This document shows, piece by piece, positions 22,776-33,069 of a stretch of 64,000 nt of DNA. The stretch comes from Diploptera punctata (Eukaryota > Arthropoda > Insecta > Blattodea > Blaberidae), in the NCBI GenBank assembly GCA_030220185.1, contig JASPKZ010001599.1, positions 1 to 64,000 on the forward strand, in the 5' to 3' direction. Within the stretch, counting starts at the first letter, position 1, and each line of letters begins with the position of its first letter. The notes beneath the pieces were generated by a model. It was given only the letters and a program-made list of their open reading frames with translations. It did no database searches and had not been told where the DNA came from. The position numbers and the translations under genes are program-made.

Positions 22776-22980
22776 TAATACTTTATTTATTCTGGCAGAG
22801 TTAAGGCCATAAGGCCCTCTCTTTCACTCAACCAGCACAAATACAAATAAATATTCGACAAATATAGATATACACTATACTAATTATAAACAGTTAAAGA
22901 TACAATAAATGTAGCAATGTAAATGTCATGTACAAATAACATTTTATAGGGTAATAACAATAATGATACGATAATAATAA
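22776..22980 (-). mobile_element. LINE-B 3' untranslated fragment
   Basis: The 3' end signature, CTGGCAGAGTTAAGGCCATA then AGGCC, is shared with the copies at 27915 and 60236. It contains the palindrome GGCCTTATGGCC. Only about 200 bp of 3' UTR is present with no coding region, and another TAA run closes it on the right (22976-23000). Confidence 0.8.
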
Positions 22981-23084
22981 TAATAATAATAATAATAATA
23001 GTAATAATATAAATATGATACATTATACGGGAAACACCAATTAATATATATATATATCTTACACTGGATAATAATGAATTACTA

Positions 23085-23345
23085 GATCACAAAAAAAATT
23101 AAGACATCTTAGAAGAATTACACATGGAACCTTTAGAAAACAAAATTTCTGATTATAAGTCAAGATGGATGCAACATGTTCATCGAATGGAATATCACAG
23201 GATACCGAAACAAATGTTAAGATATCAACCTGCAGGAAGAAGAAGACCAGGACGTCCACTCAAAAGACTTTTGGATGGTGTTTCTCTTGAGGCCGAAACA
23301 GGTCAACAAATGGCCTAAATTCGTGAATGTACTATGATGATGATC
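23085..23345 (+). pseudogene. LINE-A 3' terminal fragment
   Basis: The 64-codon frame at 23124-23318 ends with 'RRRPGRPLKRLLDGVSLEAE', the tail seen on the minus strand at 14930-15130. The sequence runs to the same 3' end (AATTCGTGAATGTACTATGA TGATGAT). It is a 5'-truncated retroposed copy of about 260 bp. Confidence 0.85.
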
Positions 23346-23552
23346 TATAAATATATTTAAAAAAACATTAAAGGCATCGTGAATGTTTGTTTATATATGA
23401 CATTTCAGTTATTATTTTCTTTTCAACTGATACCTTATCGAAATGAACATATGCATTTATAGAGAGATCCTGCAATGAAATATCGAGAGACTTGAGATAG
23501 TGTGCAACTCATAGTGTTGATCAGCTCTTGTATTTTCTGATGATGTAGTATT
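23346..23552. other. unassigned spacer beside the 22-bp satellite
   Basis: AT-rich sequence with no recognised gene. Its last 30 bp (GATGATGTAGTATTAAGTCT) grade into the first satellite unit. Confidence 0.5.
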
Positions 23553-25350
23553 AAGTCTATTAGGCAATCTACTACACTTTATTAGGCAATCTACTACGCT
23601 TTATTAGGCAATCTACTACACTTTATTAGGCAATCTACTACACTTTATTAGGCAATCTACTACACTTTATTAGGCAATCTACTACACTTTATTAGGCAAT
23701 CTACTACACTTTATTAGGCAATCTACTACACTTTATTAGGCAATCTACTACACTTTATTAGGCAATCTACTACACTTTATTAGGCAATCTACTACACTTT
23801 ATTAGGCAATCTACTACACTTTATTAGGCAATCTACTACACTTTATTAGGCAATCTACTACCACTTTATTAGGCAATCTACTACACTTTATTAGGCAATC
23901 TACTACACTTTATTAGGCAATCTACTACACTTTATTAGGCAATCTACTACACTTTATTAGGCAATCTACTACACTTTATTAGGCAATCTACTACACTTTA
24001 TTAGGCAATCTACTACACTTTATTAGGCAATCTACTACTACCTTTATTAGCCAATCTACTACACTTTATTAGGCAATCTACTACACTTTATTAGGCAATC
24101 TACTACACTTTATTAGGCAATCTACTACACTTTATTAGGCAATTACTACAACTTTATTAGGCAATCTACTACACTTTATTAGGCAATCTCTACACTTTAT
24201 TAGGCAGTACTACACTTTATTAGGCAATCTACTACACTTTATTAGGCAATCTACTCCACTTTATTAGGCAATCTACTACACTTTATTAGGCTTTCTACTA
24301 CACTTTATTAGGCAATCTACTACACTTTATTAGGCATTCAATCTACTACACTTTATTAGGCAATCTACTACACTTTATTAGGCAATCTACTACACTTTAT
24401 TAGGCAATCTACTACACTTTATTAGGCAATCTACTACACTTTATTAGGCAATCTACTACACTTTATTAGGCAATCTACTACACTTTATTAGGCAATCTAC
24501 TACACTTTATTAGGCAATCTACTACACTTTATTATGCAATCTACTACACTTTATTAGCAATCTACTACACTTTATTAGGCAATCTACTACACTTTATTAG
24601 GCATCTCTACTCCTCTTATTAGGCAATCTACTACCCTTTATTAGGCAATCTACTACACTTATTAGGCAATCTACTACACTTTATTAGGCAATCTACTACA
24701 CTTTATTAGGCAATCTACTACACTTTATTAGGCAATCTACTTACACTTTATAGGCAATCTACTACACTTTATTATGCATCTACACACTTTATTAGCAATC
24801 TACTACCACTTTATTAGGCAATCTACTACACTTTATTAGGCAATCTACTACACTTTATTAGGCAATCTACTACACTTTATTAGGCAATCTACTTACACTT
24901 TATTAGGCAATCTACTACGCTTTATTAGGCAATCTACTACACTTTATTAGGCAATCTACTACACTTTATTAGGCAATCTACTACACTTTATTAGGCAATC
25001 TACTACACTTTATTAGGCAATCTACTACGCTTTATTAGGCAATCTACTACCTTTATTAGGCAATCTACTACACTTTATTAGGCAATCTCTAACTACACTT
25101 TATTAGGCAATCTACTACACTTTATTAGTCAATCTACTACTACACTTTATTAGGCAATCTACTACACTTTATTAGGCAATCTACTTACACTTTATTAGGC
25201 AATCTACTACACTTTATTAGGCAATCTACTACACTTTATTAGGCAATCTACTACACTTTATTAGGCAATCTACTACACTTTATTAGGCAATCTACTACAC
25301 TTTATTAGGCAATCTACTACACTTTATTAGGCAATCTACTACACTTTATA
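23553..25350. repeat. 22-bp satellite array, about 81 copies
   Basis: The unit AGGCAATCTACTACACTTTA followed by TT is repeated head to tail over 1.8 kb. Most units are identical. Scattered copies have single-base indels or substitutions, clustered around 24030-24210, 24540-24620, 24730-24810 and 25050-25150. The period is not a multiple of three, so no long open frame results. It ends in unique AT-rich DNA that holds an old LINE-C copy. Confidence 0.97.
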
Positions 25351-25379
25351 TTAATGAGTTTAATTAAATAATACAAAAA

Positions 25380-25994
25380 AGGATCTTAATTAAATCAATA
25401 TAACTAAATATATGGTCACAAGCAGAAATACATTACTTAATAATGATGGGTAACTAACAAGAAATGAGAGAAGTTTTGAAGAAGTAGCGGAATTAAAATA
25501 CCAATGTTATAAACACGAATGAGATGCAAAAATAAATTAAACAACTCAGAAAACGGATGTTTTAATGCAATTCAGCGTTTCTGACAATCTAACTTATCTC
25601 AAAAAGTTTAAATTAAGAATACATAAGACTCATATTCTTCCAGTTATGATAGGCTATACGGATGTCAAACACGTTATCTAACTTTAAGATAGGAGAAAAG
25701 AGTACGAGCGTTGAGAATAAAGTGCTTAAGAAAATTGTTGGACCAAAGAGAGACAGTATAATTGAGACTTCATAACAATGAGCTACATGATCTATATGGG
25801 AGAATTAGAGATAACTTCTTGTAGGAAAACCAGAAGGAAAGCGCCTAGTAGCTGAGCTAAGACAGAGAATAGAGGTGATATTAAGGAAGTGAAATTTACA
25901 GGGCATAATTAGAAAATGTTAACTTAGATAGGTATACATGGAAAATTTATGTCTGCGCAACCATGAACCTCCGGGGGCAATTAATCAGTTAATA
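25380..25994 (+). pseudogene. old, deleted LINE-C copy
   Basis: Nucleotide similarity to LINE-C is clear (AGTTTTGAAGAAGTAGCGGA, GTTGGACCAAAGAGAGA, CTTCTTGTAGGAAAACCAGA, CCATGAACCTCCGGGGGC) but frames are broken throughout and segments are missing. It is much more diverged than the other LINE-C copies. Its 3' part was the target of the insertion at 25995. Confidence 0.82.
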
Positions 25995-26139
25995 GTAGTA
26001 GTAGTAGTAGGACTTTATTAGACAAAAAGTAAGATATTTACAATATTATTTACAAATATGGGTCGCACGGGCAGTAAGCCGTAAGTGCTGTTGACAGTCC
26101 GTTACAATAAAGTAATAATTGGTACTAGTGTAAAGAAAA

Positions 26140-26540
26140 ATAAACAAAAACAGCAATAACATTACAATTACATAAAGAAAACACAATAAAAATATTACCA
26201 TTAAATAATAACACAATAGCATTATACACTAAAAACATTAACATTACAATTACATAAAGATAACAATAATATTACAATTAAGTAATAACACAATAGCAAT
26301 AACATTACAATTACATAAGAAAACACAATAATAATATTACAATTAAATAATAACACAATAGCATTATACACTAAAAACATTAACATTACAATTACATAAA
26401 GAAAACACAATAATATTACAATTAAGTAATAACACAATAGCATTATACACTAAAAAAACATTAACATTACAATTACATAAAGAAAACACATTAATATTAC
26501 AATTAAATAATAACACAACAGCATATACACTAATTAATTT
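26140..26540 (-). repeat. tandem repeat of about 65-80 bp inside LINE-T 3' UTR
   Basis: Units begin ACAATAGCATTATACACTAA or the shorter ACAATAGCAATAACATTAC and end ATTACAATTAAATAATAAC. Five to six copies lie head to tail, two with an internal deletion of about 12 bp. Confidence 0.88.
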
Positions 26541-26588
26541 ATATATAATTGTTAATAATTAATGGTATTGCATTTTGATAACATATAT

Positions 26589-26928
26589 TTATTCCTGAAT
26601 GAGTGTTGTCCTTATTTTTCGCGTTTTGTCCAGAAATTTACCGAGGTTTATCCAATTTTCTGGATTTACCAATAACTCGTAGCATGCCAATCTTTCCCGA
26701 TTTGAATTTAGAAATCTTTCCGGTAATAACTGACGTCTCCAATATTCTAAATCATTACATTTTCCTAATATATGTATCTCATCTTCAAAGTTCCCGCACA
26801 TTGGACATATTCGCTTATCGTGATCGTCGCTAATTTTTAGAAATTTCCATGCCCCTAGCCTAAACCAAGCAAGCCCTGATCTCTCCTTAAATCCTAGGTT
26901 GAGTATATACGATTCTTTTCCCCAGACG
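26589..26928 (-). pseudogene. LINE-T C-terminal zinc-knuckle region
   Basis: The open frame, entered by truncation, reads 'FVWGKESYILNLGFKERSGL', then 'AWFRLGAWKFLKIS', and 'ICPMCGNFEDEIHILGKCND', ending with a stop at 26589. The CPMC-H-C spacing is the zinc-knuckle-like motif at the C-terminus of several LINE clades. Only about 113 codons remain, with no RT catalytic box. The clade cannot be fixed from this part. Confidence 0.75.
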
Positions 26929-26940
26929 AATCAGTTAATA

Positions 26941-27879
26941 ATTATTGTATGTTATAGGTATAGTGCAATGAAGATACATTTTTAAAATGCATGTGTAACG
27001 GGAACATAAAGAACGAAATTCAAATGTAAATTTTGTATTAATTAAAATGGCGCATCATCTAGTTATGGGAATATTTGAAAGGCAGCTGCACACTGTCATT
27101 CAGTGGAGAATTTCCCGCTGAGATTTATGTTATGAATAAGTATCGTTAAGACGAATTCATTTCACGGCTGAAAACAAAAGAGCAATCTAATTTTAGTGGA
27201 GGATTTTCCAGATATCGCATCCACTGCAAGGATGGTTTCGAACAAAGCGTAGTTGAGAAAACCCGGTCCAGCCATGTGGAAAGGAATCCTTCTCCCTCTT
27301 ACAACCCAATTTCAAAGGAACCCACCGAAGAGAGCAGTTACGGGAAGAACTTTGATTGCATCAGTCTATTATATGAAAGAGTAGTGTACTTTTCATTGTT
27401 TAGAGTGATAGGAATGAAGACTAAACTCTGCATATTATATATGGTCCAACAAGTTCGAGGAATTTGCTTATAGATGAACAAAAAACAGTGTCTTCATATC
27501 AATTTTCATGATTTTTTATAATCAATTAAAATTGTAAATTAAAATATATAGGATGTTTAGTTTAAACAATTACGGTTTCTATTTCCGAAGTAATAGTTAA
27601 AATTTTGTACACGAAAAATACTTTTAAATATTTAGTTCACATTACAATATCCGAGTTTCAATACTTCTAAAGCAATAGAGTTTTTAATGTATTAAAAGTT
27701 ATTAAAATATTTTACACAGAATATCCGAAATTCGCGAAAAGTATTTTTTAATTTTACAAACGTTTCAGGAATTATCAATTTAAAAAAAGTAGAGATTAAA
27801 TGTTCGGTAAAATGAGTCACAGTTTTAATTTATGAAAAATAATGTATATTGTTTTAATTTAGAGTACAAGAAGGCTTAT

Positions 27880-27880
<1 letters not shown>
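26941..27880. other. stretch without recognised gene or repeat
   Basis: AT-rich sequence. The longest open frame, 65 codons at 27276-27473, has no recognisable domain and no neighbouring exon signals I can defend. Confidence 0.55.
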
Positions 27881-27917
<37 letters not shown>

Positions 27918-28440
27918 TTTATTTTAGCTGGCAGAGTTAAGGCCATAAGGCCTTCTCTTCCACTCAACCAGCGAATAGTAGAATTATACAAAAATTACGT
28001 ACATATTACAATTTTAAGATATTATTAAAATACAGACTAAACAAAATACAATGATGATGTGATCTAATACTAGCTAATACTAACAAAAACATAGAATATA
28101 ATAAAATTAAAATGATATAAAATAAAGTAAGTAGCTTCCTAGATGATTATTAATGGAATGCTCTATATAGTTGTTATGCAGTTAATGTTTTCATTGTGTC
28201 GAACTTAAGATATCAGTTAATTTGGATTTAAATAATGATAGCGATTGACAGTCCCTGACATGACTGGGGAGTGAGTTCCATGCTCTAGTCATAGATATTG
28301 TGTAAGATTCAGAGTACAGACAGGTCCTGTGTTGTGATATCAAAAGTAAAGAAGAGTATTGTGATCTTGTTCCTAAATTGTGATGAGCCGATAAGTTTTG
28401 AAAACGTGTTGTTAAATAAGTGAGACAATTGTTTTATTTC
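27881..28440 (-). mobile_element. LINE-B copy with AAT-type tail
   Basis: The order on the minus strand is coding end (28440-28191), 3' UTR, the conserved end CTGGCAGAGTTAAGGCCATA at 27926, and a (TTA)n tail at 27881-27914. It is truncated at the 5' end. Confidence 0.85.
28191..28440 (-). pseudogene. LINE-B reverse-transcriptase C-terminus
   Basis: The minus-strand frame is open for about 82 codons: 'YLTTRFQNLSAHHNLGTRSQ' followed by 'YSSLLLISQHRTCLYSES' and 'TRAWNSLPSHVRDCQSLSLF', ending with a stop at 28191-28193. It is colinear with the copy at 60497-60945 ('YLASRFEKLSSYHN ... ARPWNILPQDIRGC'). This is the non-catalytic C-terminal region of a LINE protein; the frame is intact but lacks RT. 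Confidence 0.82.
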
Positions 28441-29175
28441 AATATTCTATAGCCCGAATTTCGGCATTTTTATCTCAACATGGTGATAAAATATATTCCG
28501 TTTGATTTTCATACGTTCTCGAAAATTCATGTTGTATCCTTGATATTTATTTTCCTACACGATATTAGGCTCCCTAAATGTGCTCTTAAACCTTTCAAAA
28601 AGTGGTGTATATGATATCACATTCCACGAAATGGACATTCGTCAGGTGTCTACTTCTGGGTCATTCAAATATGGTTTAATACGCTAGCGGTAAATATCCT
28701 GCCGTGAACTAAAAACTTATTTTATAACATTGTCCTTTATAAACAAACCTTTAACAGTGGAAGGTTCGTGTGTAAATTATTTTATACTGAAAGCGTTACA
28801 GCATTAGCTTCAGTTTCCAAAATGCAAAGTTCTCAAGATACCGAAAAAGCAAGGTCATATCATATATTTATTTTCGGGACAAGAACAATACAGATAAAGA
28901 ATATAACGAAGATAGCGCCACTTTGTTCATACAATTAATAATACTAACTAGATAATACTGTTAAGGAATCTACAAAATACAAGGTTACTACATATTATAT
29001 GTATATCGTCATATTTTCTCAAAAACCATTGCACATTTTGATAATCTATAGCCATTATTGTAAATATTATTATTATTATTATTATTATAAATTATTATTG
29101 TCGTTGTTCATTAATCATAATTTATTACTAAATGACTGCATATAATCCAGTATCTATTATATATTTTTAAATCTT
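28441..29175. other. stretch without recognised gene
   Basis: AT-rich DNA with an ATT run at 29066-29099. No coding or RNA signal recognised. Confidence 0.55.
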
Positions 29176-29229
29176 ACTGATTGAGTCGAAAAAAAAACTG
29201 ATTTCGTGATCTTTTAACGCTATACAGTG

Positions 29230-29285
<56 letters not shown>

Positions 29286-29287
<2 letters not shown>

Positions 29288-29577
29288 GCCGTAGCGTAGT
29301 GGTTAAGGCACTGAGCTACAAGCCGGAGGGTCGAGGTTCAAGTCCCGTTGGGGTCAGGATTTTTAAACCGACCCAAACCCTCTGGCGGCACCATGGCCCT
29401 GGGGTCGACTCAGCCTCTAACTGAAATGAGTACCAGACGCTTGTTCTGGGGTAAAGGCGGCCGTCACGCAGGGCTGACAACCCGGCTGACATAAAGTGCC
29501 GATTGTCTAGAAAAAGTAGGAGCCTTAACCTCCTACTACCCCAAGGGCCTCCGGGCCTGTTGTGGGATCACTTTACT
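29286..29577 (+). mobile_element. SINE-2 copy 1, tRNA-derived
   Basis: The tRNA-like head reads GCCGTAGCGTAGTGGTTAAG (A box TAGCGTAGTGG) with B box GAGGTTCAAGTCC about 35 bp downstream. The body includes CTCTGGCGGCACCATGGCCC, GAGTACCAGACGCTTGTTCT and GGCCTCCGGGCCTG, and ends near TGGGATCACTTTACTTTA. About 290 bp. Confidence 0.85.
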
Positions 29578-29633
29578 TTACTGATTGAGTCGAAAAAAAA
29601 AATGATTTCGTGATCTTTTAACGCTATACAGTG

Positions 29634-29696
<63 letters not shown>

Positions 29697-29702
29697 GGGA
29701 CA

Positions 29703-29994
29703 CGCCGTAGCGTAGTGGGTAAGGCACTGAGCTACAAGCCGGAGGGTCGAGGGTTCAAGTCCCGCTGGGGTCAGGATTTTTAAACTGATCCAAACCCTCT
29801 GGCGGCACTATGGCCCTGGGGTCGACTCAGCCTCTAACGGAAATGAGTACCAGACGCTTGTTCTGGGGGTAAAGGCGGCCGTCACGCAGGGCTGACAACC
29901 CGGCTGACATAAAGTGCCAATTGTCTACAAAAAGTGGGAGCCCTAACCTCCTACTACCCCAAGAGCCTCCGGGCCTGTTGTGGGATCACTTTAC

Positions 29995-29995
<1 letters not shown>
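29703..29995 (+). mobile_element. SINE-2 copy 2
   Basis: The same element as at 29286, with a few substitutions (GTGGGTAAGG in place of GTGGTTAAGG, AACTGATCC for AACCGACCC). It is the duplicated partner rather than an independent insertion, because the unrelated leader sequence is duplicated with it. Confidence 0.85.
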
Positions 29996-29998
<3 letters not shown>

Positions 29999-30044
<46 letters not shown>

Positions 30045-30045
30045 C
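29999..30045. repeat. TAA microsatellite
   Basis: A pure (TAA)n run separating SINE-2 from the next SINE. Confidence 0.9.
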
Positions 30046-30475
30046 CATCCATAGTAATTCTGCCCGAAGGCAGGTCCTTCACTGCAATCTTAGCATTTTC
30101 ATGCTATGCTTGCAGCTTTACTAGGGAATTGTAGGTGTGGTAGCTTCCCGTTGCTTTGCACACCGGTGAAGGACGATGATGATGATTGTGATAATGATAA
30201 GGATGATGATGATAATGATATGGATGATAATGATATGGATGATGATGATGATGATGATGATGGTGATGATGATGGTGATGATGATGATGATGGTGATGAT
30301 GATGGTGATGATGGCCATATGATTTCGGGGACCGTTTGGTCCTTAAAATTTTCCTGACATTTGTCTTACAGGTGAGGAAAAATCCCCGATAAAAACCTCA
30401 CCCAGAAAAACTGCCCCGACCGGGGATCGAACCCGGGCCCGCTGCGTGACAAGGCAGCACGTTACCTCGAGACCC
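30046..30475 (-). mobile_element. SINE-6 copy (SINE-1-type head, different tail), minus strand
   Basis: On the minus strand the head reads TCTCGAGGTAACGTGCTGCC with B box GGGTTCGATCCCC (around 30420-30432), followed by the SINE-1-like core TAAGACAAATGTCAGGAAAA and CCAAACGGTCCCCGAAATCA. The distal part differs from SINE-1 and matches 36045-36180 (GGAAGCTACCACACCTACAA, GAATTACTATGGATGG). A GAT-rich microsatellite of about 140 bp is expanded in its middle (30170-30312). Confidence 0.85.
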
Positions 30476-30533
<58 letters not shown>

Positions 30534-30569
30534 TTAATAATATTGATAATAATGATAATGATAATAATG

Positions 30570-30615
<46 letters not shown>

Positions 30616-30647
30616 TAATAATAATAATAATAATGATAATAATGATA

Positions 30648-30694
<47 letters not shown>

Positions 30695-30745
30695 TAATAA
30701 TAATAATAATATTATTATAATATTAATAATATAATAATAATAATA

Positions 30746-30776
<31 letters not shown>

Positions 30777-30815
30777 TATAATAATAATAATAATGAAAAT
30801 AATAATAATAATAAT
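30476..30815. repeat. compound AAT/GAT/ATT microsatellite
   Basis: About 340 bp of TAA repeats interspersed with GATAAT and ATTATAAT steps. The long Asn or Ile frames across it are not genes. Confidence 0.9.
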
Positions 30816-31734
30816 TTTAAATAATTCCCGTTACTTAGTTTATGTATTTAGGGCTATACTTTAACTTCAATCACTTAATAAAAAATTGCAATAATTCTTT
30901 TACATATTCTTTCTGTGTTCTTTCTCTTAAAGATGAAACAAAACTTATCGGAAGTATTGTGAGGAGGTGGTTGTGTTCTATGATTGAACATATTACGGGG
31001 TGAAGAGACGTGTTACATTTAATAATAATCCGCCATTTTCACGTTTAATTTAAACATCGATCCCATATTAGCTTTGTAGTAATGAAAATTCGGTGTAATT
31101 TACGGTAAACGTATTTGAAATGAGCTCTAGGCTATGTAATTAGCTAATTAAACCTCAACTGTTTTTGTACAAACAATAAGAATTGTCAGAATTTCTGTAT
31201 TCACCGGAAAAATACTTTCTCCAACATTTGTTTCACGTAGGCCTACAATTCAATTACGAACTCTCCCGTTAAACTTACATTGATTGTTCAAGGACATTGC
31301 CTGAACGTTTTGTCATGAGAATTGCATTATTAAACAATAATTTTACATTTATATGTCATATAGTAAATAAATTTGTCAGCTGGATATATTATGAAATACA
31401 TGGAAAAAATTGAGTTTATTGCTTCTGGGTATTTTTAAATGGAATATCTAAACCTGTCCACCATATTTGTCAGAGGTTTCTGAATATTTGTAGACCTATT
31501 TACAATTATGTAGATATTTGAAAGGTAACCTAGGAATTCTTATGGTATGTAGAGCAGACACCGGCAATCTTTGCCCGATCGATCTTTGCTCTTCCTCGGC
31601 TTTGGATAAGAGCCTCAGCGCGGCATTTTAGATGCGTCAGTGGCGTGCGTTATCAATGAAAGAACTAAACACTCCGCAGATCAAGTAATTATATAACAAA
31701 GAAATTTAATAATAATGAACCTATAATGGATCAT
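30816..31734. other. stretch without recognised gene
   Basis: AT-rich DNA with one GC-richer patch near 31558-31660 (GCCCGATCGATCTTTGCTCT). I recognise no gene, RNA or repeat. Confidence 0.5.
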
Positions 31735-32145
31735 ATTATAATATTATATTGATATTGTGAAAATAAAAATTAATGTCTGAACCAGGAATCGACCCGTGGA
31801 CCTCTAGTTCTCCAAACTAGTGTGCAGCCCACTACACCATTCTAGACCTGGCACAGACATTAACAATTCTTTCACATATACAAAATCTATAATTCTCGTT
31901 TCGTCCGCTGTCAGGTACGTGACACTACCATAGTTGGCGATGGTAGTGTCACCTACCTGACAGCGGACGAAACGAGAATTTTAGATTTGTATATGTGAAA
32001 TAATAATTGTTAATGCCTGGGCCAGGTCTAGAATGGTGTAGTGGGCTGCACACCAGTATGGAGAACTAGAGGTCCACGGTTCGATTCCTGGTTCAAACAT
32101 TAATTTTTCTTTTCAGAATATAATTATAATATTATAATACTTCCA
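31735..32145. repeat. 410-bp palindrome with a tRNA-like module in each arm
   Basis: The arms (about 31735-31938 and 31944-32145) are reverse complements around a 7-bp centre, TTGGCGA. Each contains a tRNA-like segment: B box GGTTCGATTCC, A-box-like TGGTGTAGTGG, and outer CCAGG/CCTGG pairing. In the left arm read on the minus strand the anticodon-like stem CTAGT/ACTAG encloses a 7-nt loop TTGGAGA. The arms differ at a few sites. It is a foldback or two SINE-like units head to head. Confidence 0.82.
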
Positions 32146-32660
32146 CAACATTCGAAATACTTACATCAATGCCCTTAAAATAAAGTCTTGTATGATCAGC
32201 GACTAATATTAATTCATATTTAATATTGGGTAAATTATAAAAAAAAAAAACCGGTTCCTAAACCAAATCCTTAAAGAAATCCACTACATATTTTTCCAAA
32301 ACTAGTACAACTACCATTAAATTACATAATTAGAATCTCAAACGGCTTTTATAAATTACTTTTATTAACCTGAAATGTGACAGAATAACACGAGTTTGAT
32401 TCAAAATACTGTAATAATCTGTGTTTTTAATACTGTTTCAAGTTGTTTATAAAAGTTGGAATACATTCCGATTTACAGTGATGACCATTTATAAAAATAG
32501 GCACTTTTTGTTAATATTAAATATTCAGGAATTTTTTCTCAATAGGCCTAATACTGTATTGATTTAAACAGTGAGTTGAAGGCACAATTATTAATGCAAT
32601 ACACGTTTCATACCCACACACACATTTATATATAGATATATATCTATATATATTATATAT
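32146..32660. other. stretch without recognised gene
   Basis: AT-rich, with a small TA palindrome near 32630-32660. Nothing else recognised. Confidence 0.5.
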
Positions 32661-32663
32661 GCT

Positions 32664-33010
32664 CTACACAATAAATAGCCTGGACGGGATTCGAACCCGG
32701 ATCTCTAGTCTCTGTACCTCAGTGTGGTTATCACACTGAGGTACAGACTCAGAGATCCGGGTTCGAATCAATGGTTATCACACTGAGGTACAGACTCAGA
32801 GATCCGGGTTCGAATCAATGGTTATCACACTGAGGTACAGACTCAGAGATCCGGGTTCGAATCCCGTCCAGGCATTTATTTTTCTTATCATACCATATTA
32901 AGCTTGCATTGCTCAATGTTAAATATTTAATTATAACATCGATAAAGCGTCACTGCTATAAAGTAAAAAAAAAATGTTCTCTTTAATTTCTTACTTGTTA
33001 TATATAGTCA
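32664..33010 (+). mobile_element. SINE-3 cluster, left part
   Basis: A partial minus-strand tRNA-like head (GCCTGGACGGGATTCGAACC near 32679) faces a plus-strand head. In the plus direction a 47-bp segment starting GGTTATCACACTGAGGTACA is present three times before the normal continuation CCCGTCCAGGCATTTATTTT and the SINE-3 body (AAGCTTGCATTGCTCAATGT, GATAAAGCGTCACTGCTATA). The body is interrupted at 33010 by PLE-2 and resumes at 35306. Confidence 0.82.
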
Positions 33011-33069
33011 AAATTAATATAAAATTATAGAATATTCACCTGAAAGGTCCGTCTCCTCAACTTAATTAA

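Larger units (their letters stand above)
25995..26928 (-). mobile_element. LINE-T insertion with CTA tail and repeat-bearing 3' UTR
   Basis: The insert is bounded by identical 12-bp repeats AATCAGTTAATA (25983-25994 and 26929-26940). On the minus strand it is truncated at its 5' end, carries a coding end at 26589-26928, a long AT-rich 3' region with five to six tandem repeats, and finishes in a (CTA)n tail (25995-26010). This is a complete, readable retroposition event of 934 bp. Confidence 0.88.
29176..29998 (+). repeat. tandem duplication of a 0.4-kb unit containing SINE-2
   Basis: The sequence from ACTGATTGAGTCGAAAAAAA at 29176 to about 29577 is repeated from 29578 to 29998. Each unit has the same 60-bp leader, a TAA microsatellite of different length, and SINE-2. 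The leader differs by one or two bases, so the duplication is recent. Confidence 0.9.

Noticed and set aside
23553..25350. CRISPR-like 22-bp repeats
   Set aside because: There are no spacers between units; it is a simple tandem satellite.
27276..27473. A 65-codon gene
   Set aside because: No domain or splice context can be supported.
30106..30357. Asp-rich protein
   Set aside because: It is a GAT microsatellite expansion inside a minus-strand SINE.
30446..30734. Asn- and Ile-rich proteins, also at 59863-60151
   Set aside because: They are translations of AAT microsatellites.
31880..31990. Hammerhead motif around GACGAAACGAG in the 410-bp palindrome
   Set aside because: The upstream core reads CTGACAG rather than CTGANGA, and no stem II forms.
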